From Chloroflexota bacterium (GTDB lineage Bacteria > Chloroflexota > Ktedonobacteria > Ktedonobacterales > Ktedonobacteraceae), in assembly GCA_902810755.1 (NCBI GenBank), contig CADDYT010000063.1:1-34532 (forward strand): a stretch of 34,532 bases of DNA, in the 5' to 3' direction. The notes beneath the pieces are model-generated. The model saw nothing but the letters and a program-made list of their open reading frames with translations, searched no databases and was not told where the DNA came from. Of this stretch, positions 34,528 through 34,532 are shown piece by piece. The number at the start of each line of letters is the position of its first letter. The first letter of the stretch is position 1. The position numbers and the translations under genes were made by a program.

Positions 34528-34532
34528 ATGCC
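34528..34532 (+). CDS. First codon of a gene truncated by the window end
   Basis: An ATG at 34528 preceded by GGAGAAG (from 34518) lies about 30 bases after the predicted transcription start. Only ATGCC is inside the window, so nothing can be said of the product. Confidence 0.45.

Noticed and set aside
1..34532. CRISPR arrays, tRNA/rRNA genes, insertion sequences, phage genes, defence islands
   Set aside because: No regular direct-repeat array, cloverleaf, transposase motif or structural phage protein was recognised by eye; small RNAs cannot be excluded without covariance searches.

Overview
The window looks like a chromosomal segment of a soil-type heterotrophic bacterium. The best guess is a Ktedonobacteria-like member of the Chloroflexota. 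This is inferred from several lines: many lipobox lipoproteins with Ser/Thr/Gly-rich tethers, a zinc-ribbon/transmembrane/jelly-roll protein, an S53 peptidase with a Thr/Pro linker, moderately high G+C, and dispersed TGTCATGCTGAG palindromes. No rRNA, tRNA, CRISPR array, insertion sequence or phage gene was seen.

Left part (1-10402) holds mostly single-gene units for secreted or surface proteins. They are an S53 sedolisin-type peptidase, a cytosolic aldehyde dehydrogenase, a GH5 lipoprotein, a secreted phosphoesterase with C-terminal beta repeats, a small blue-copper-like lipoprotein and a beta-propeller-like lipoprotein. Several are followed by clear rho-independent terminators. The GH5 gene has a near-consensus promoter.

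Middle part (10573-24532) is one long co-directional cluster for myo-inositol uptake and catabolism. A promoter with two copies of the palindrome TGCACACGTGTGCA precedes a LacI-family regulator. Then come an inositol dehydrogenase paralogue, iolB, iolC, iolD, a three-gene sugar ABC importer (binding lipoprotein, permease, single-domain ATPase), iolA, iolE, a canonical iolG and a LacD-type class I aldolase. Together these give every step from inositol to DHAP plus acetyl-CoA, provided the LacD-like protein does the job normally done by IolJ. Several genes overlap by ATGA, so coupled translation is likely.

Right-middle part (24577-30966) starts with a frameshifted stub of an AAA-type ATPase that abuts a palindromic repeat. 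Next is a minus-strand pair (LacI regulator and GH4 alpha-galactosidase-like enzyme), divergent from a plus-strand ABC importer (two permeases, then the binding lipoprotein). The 370-base divergent region has two sigma70-type promoters and three operator-like sites with an ACAC(G)YGT core. A plausible joint role is uptake and hydrolysis of alpha-galactosides. If the substrate were galactinol-like, the inositol released would feed the neighbouring cluster, but that link is inference.

Right end (31077-34532) holds a zinc-ribbon membrane protein with a jelly-roll-like outer domain, a convergent flippase-like/LPG-synthase-type membrane protein, and the promoter and first codons of a gene cut by the window edge.

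A family of interspersed palindromic repeats marks intergenic spaces (1-37, 8868-8926, 24696-24737, 30988-31043, 32310-32422, perhaps 34407-34421). Its complete copies share a CATGCCATGA-like box exactly 16 bases from the palindrome.
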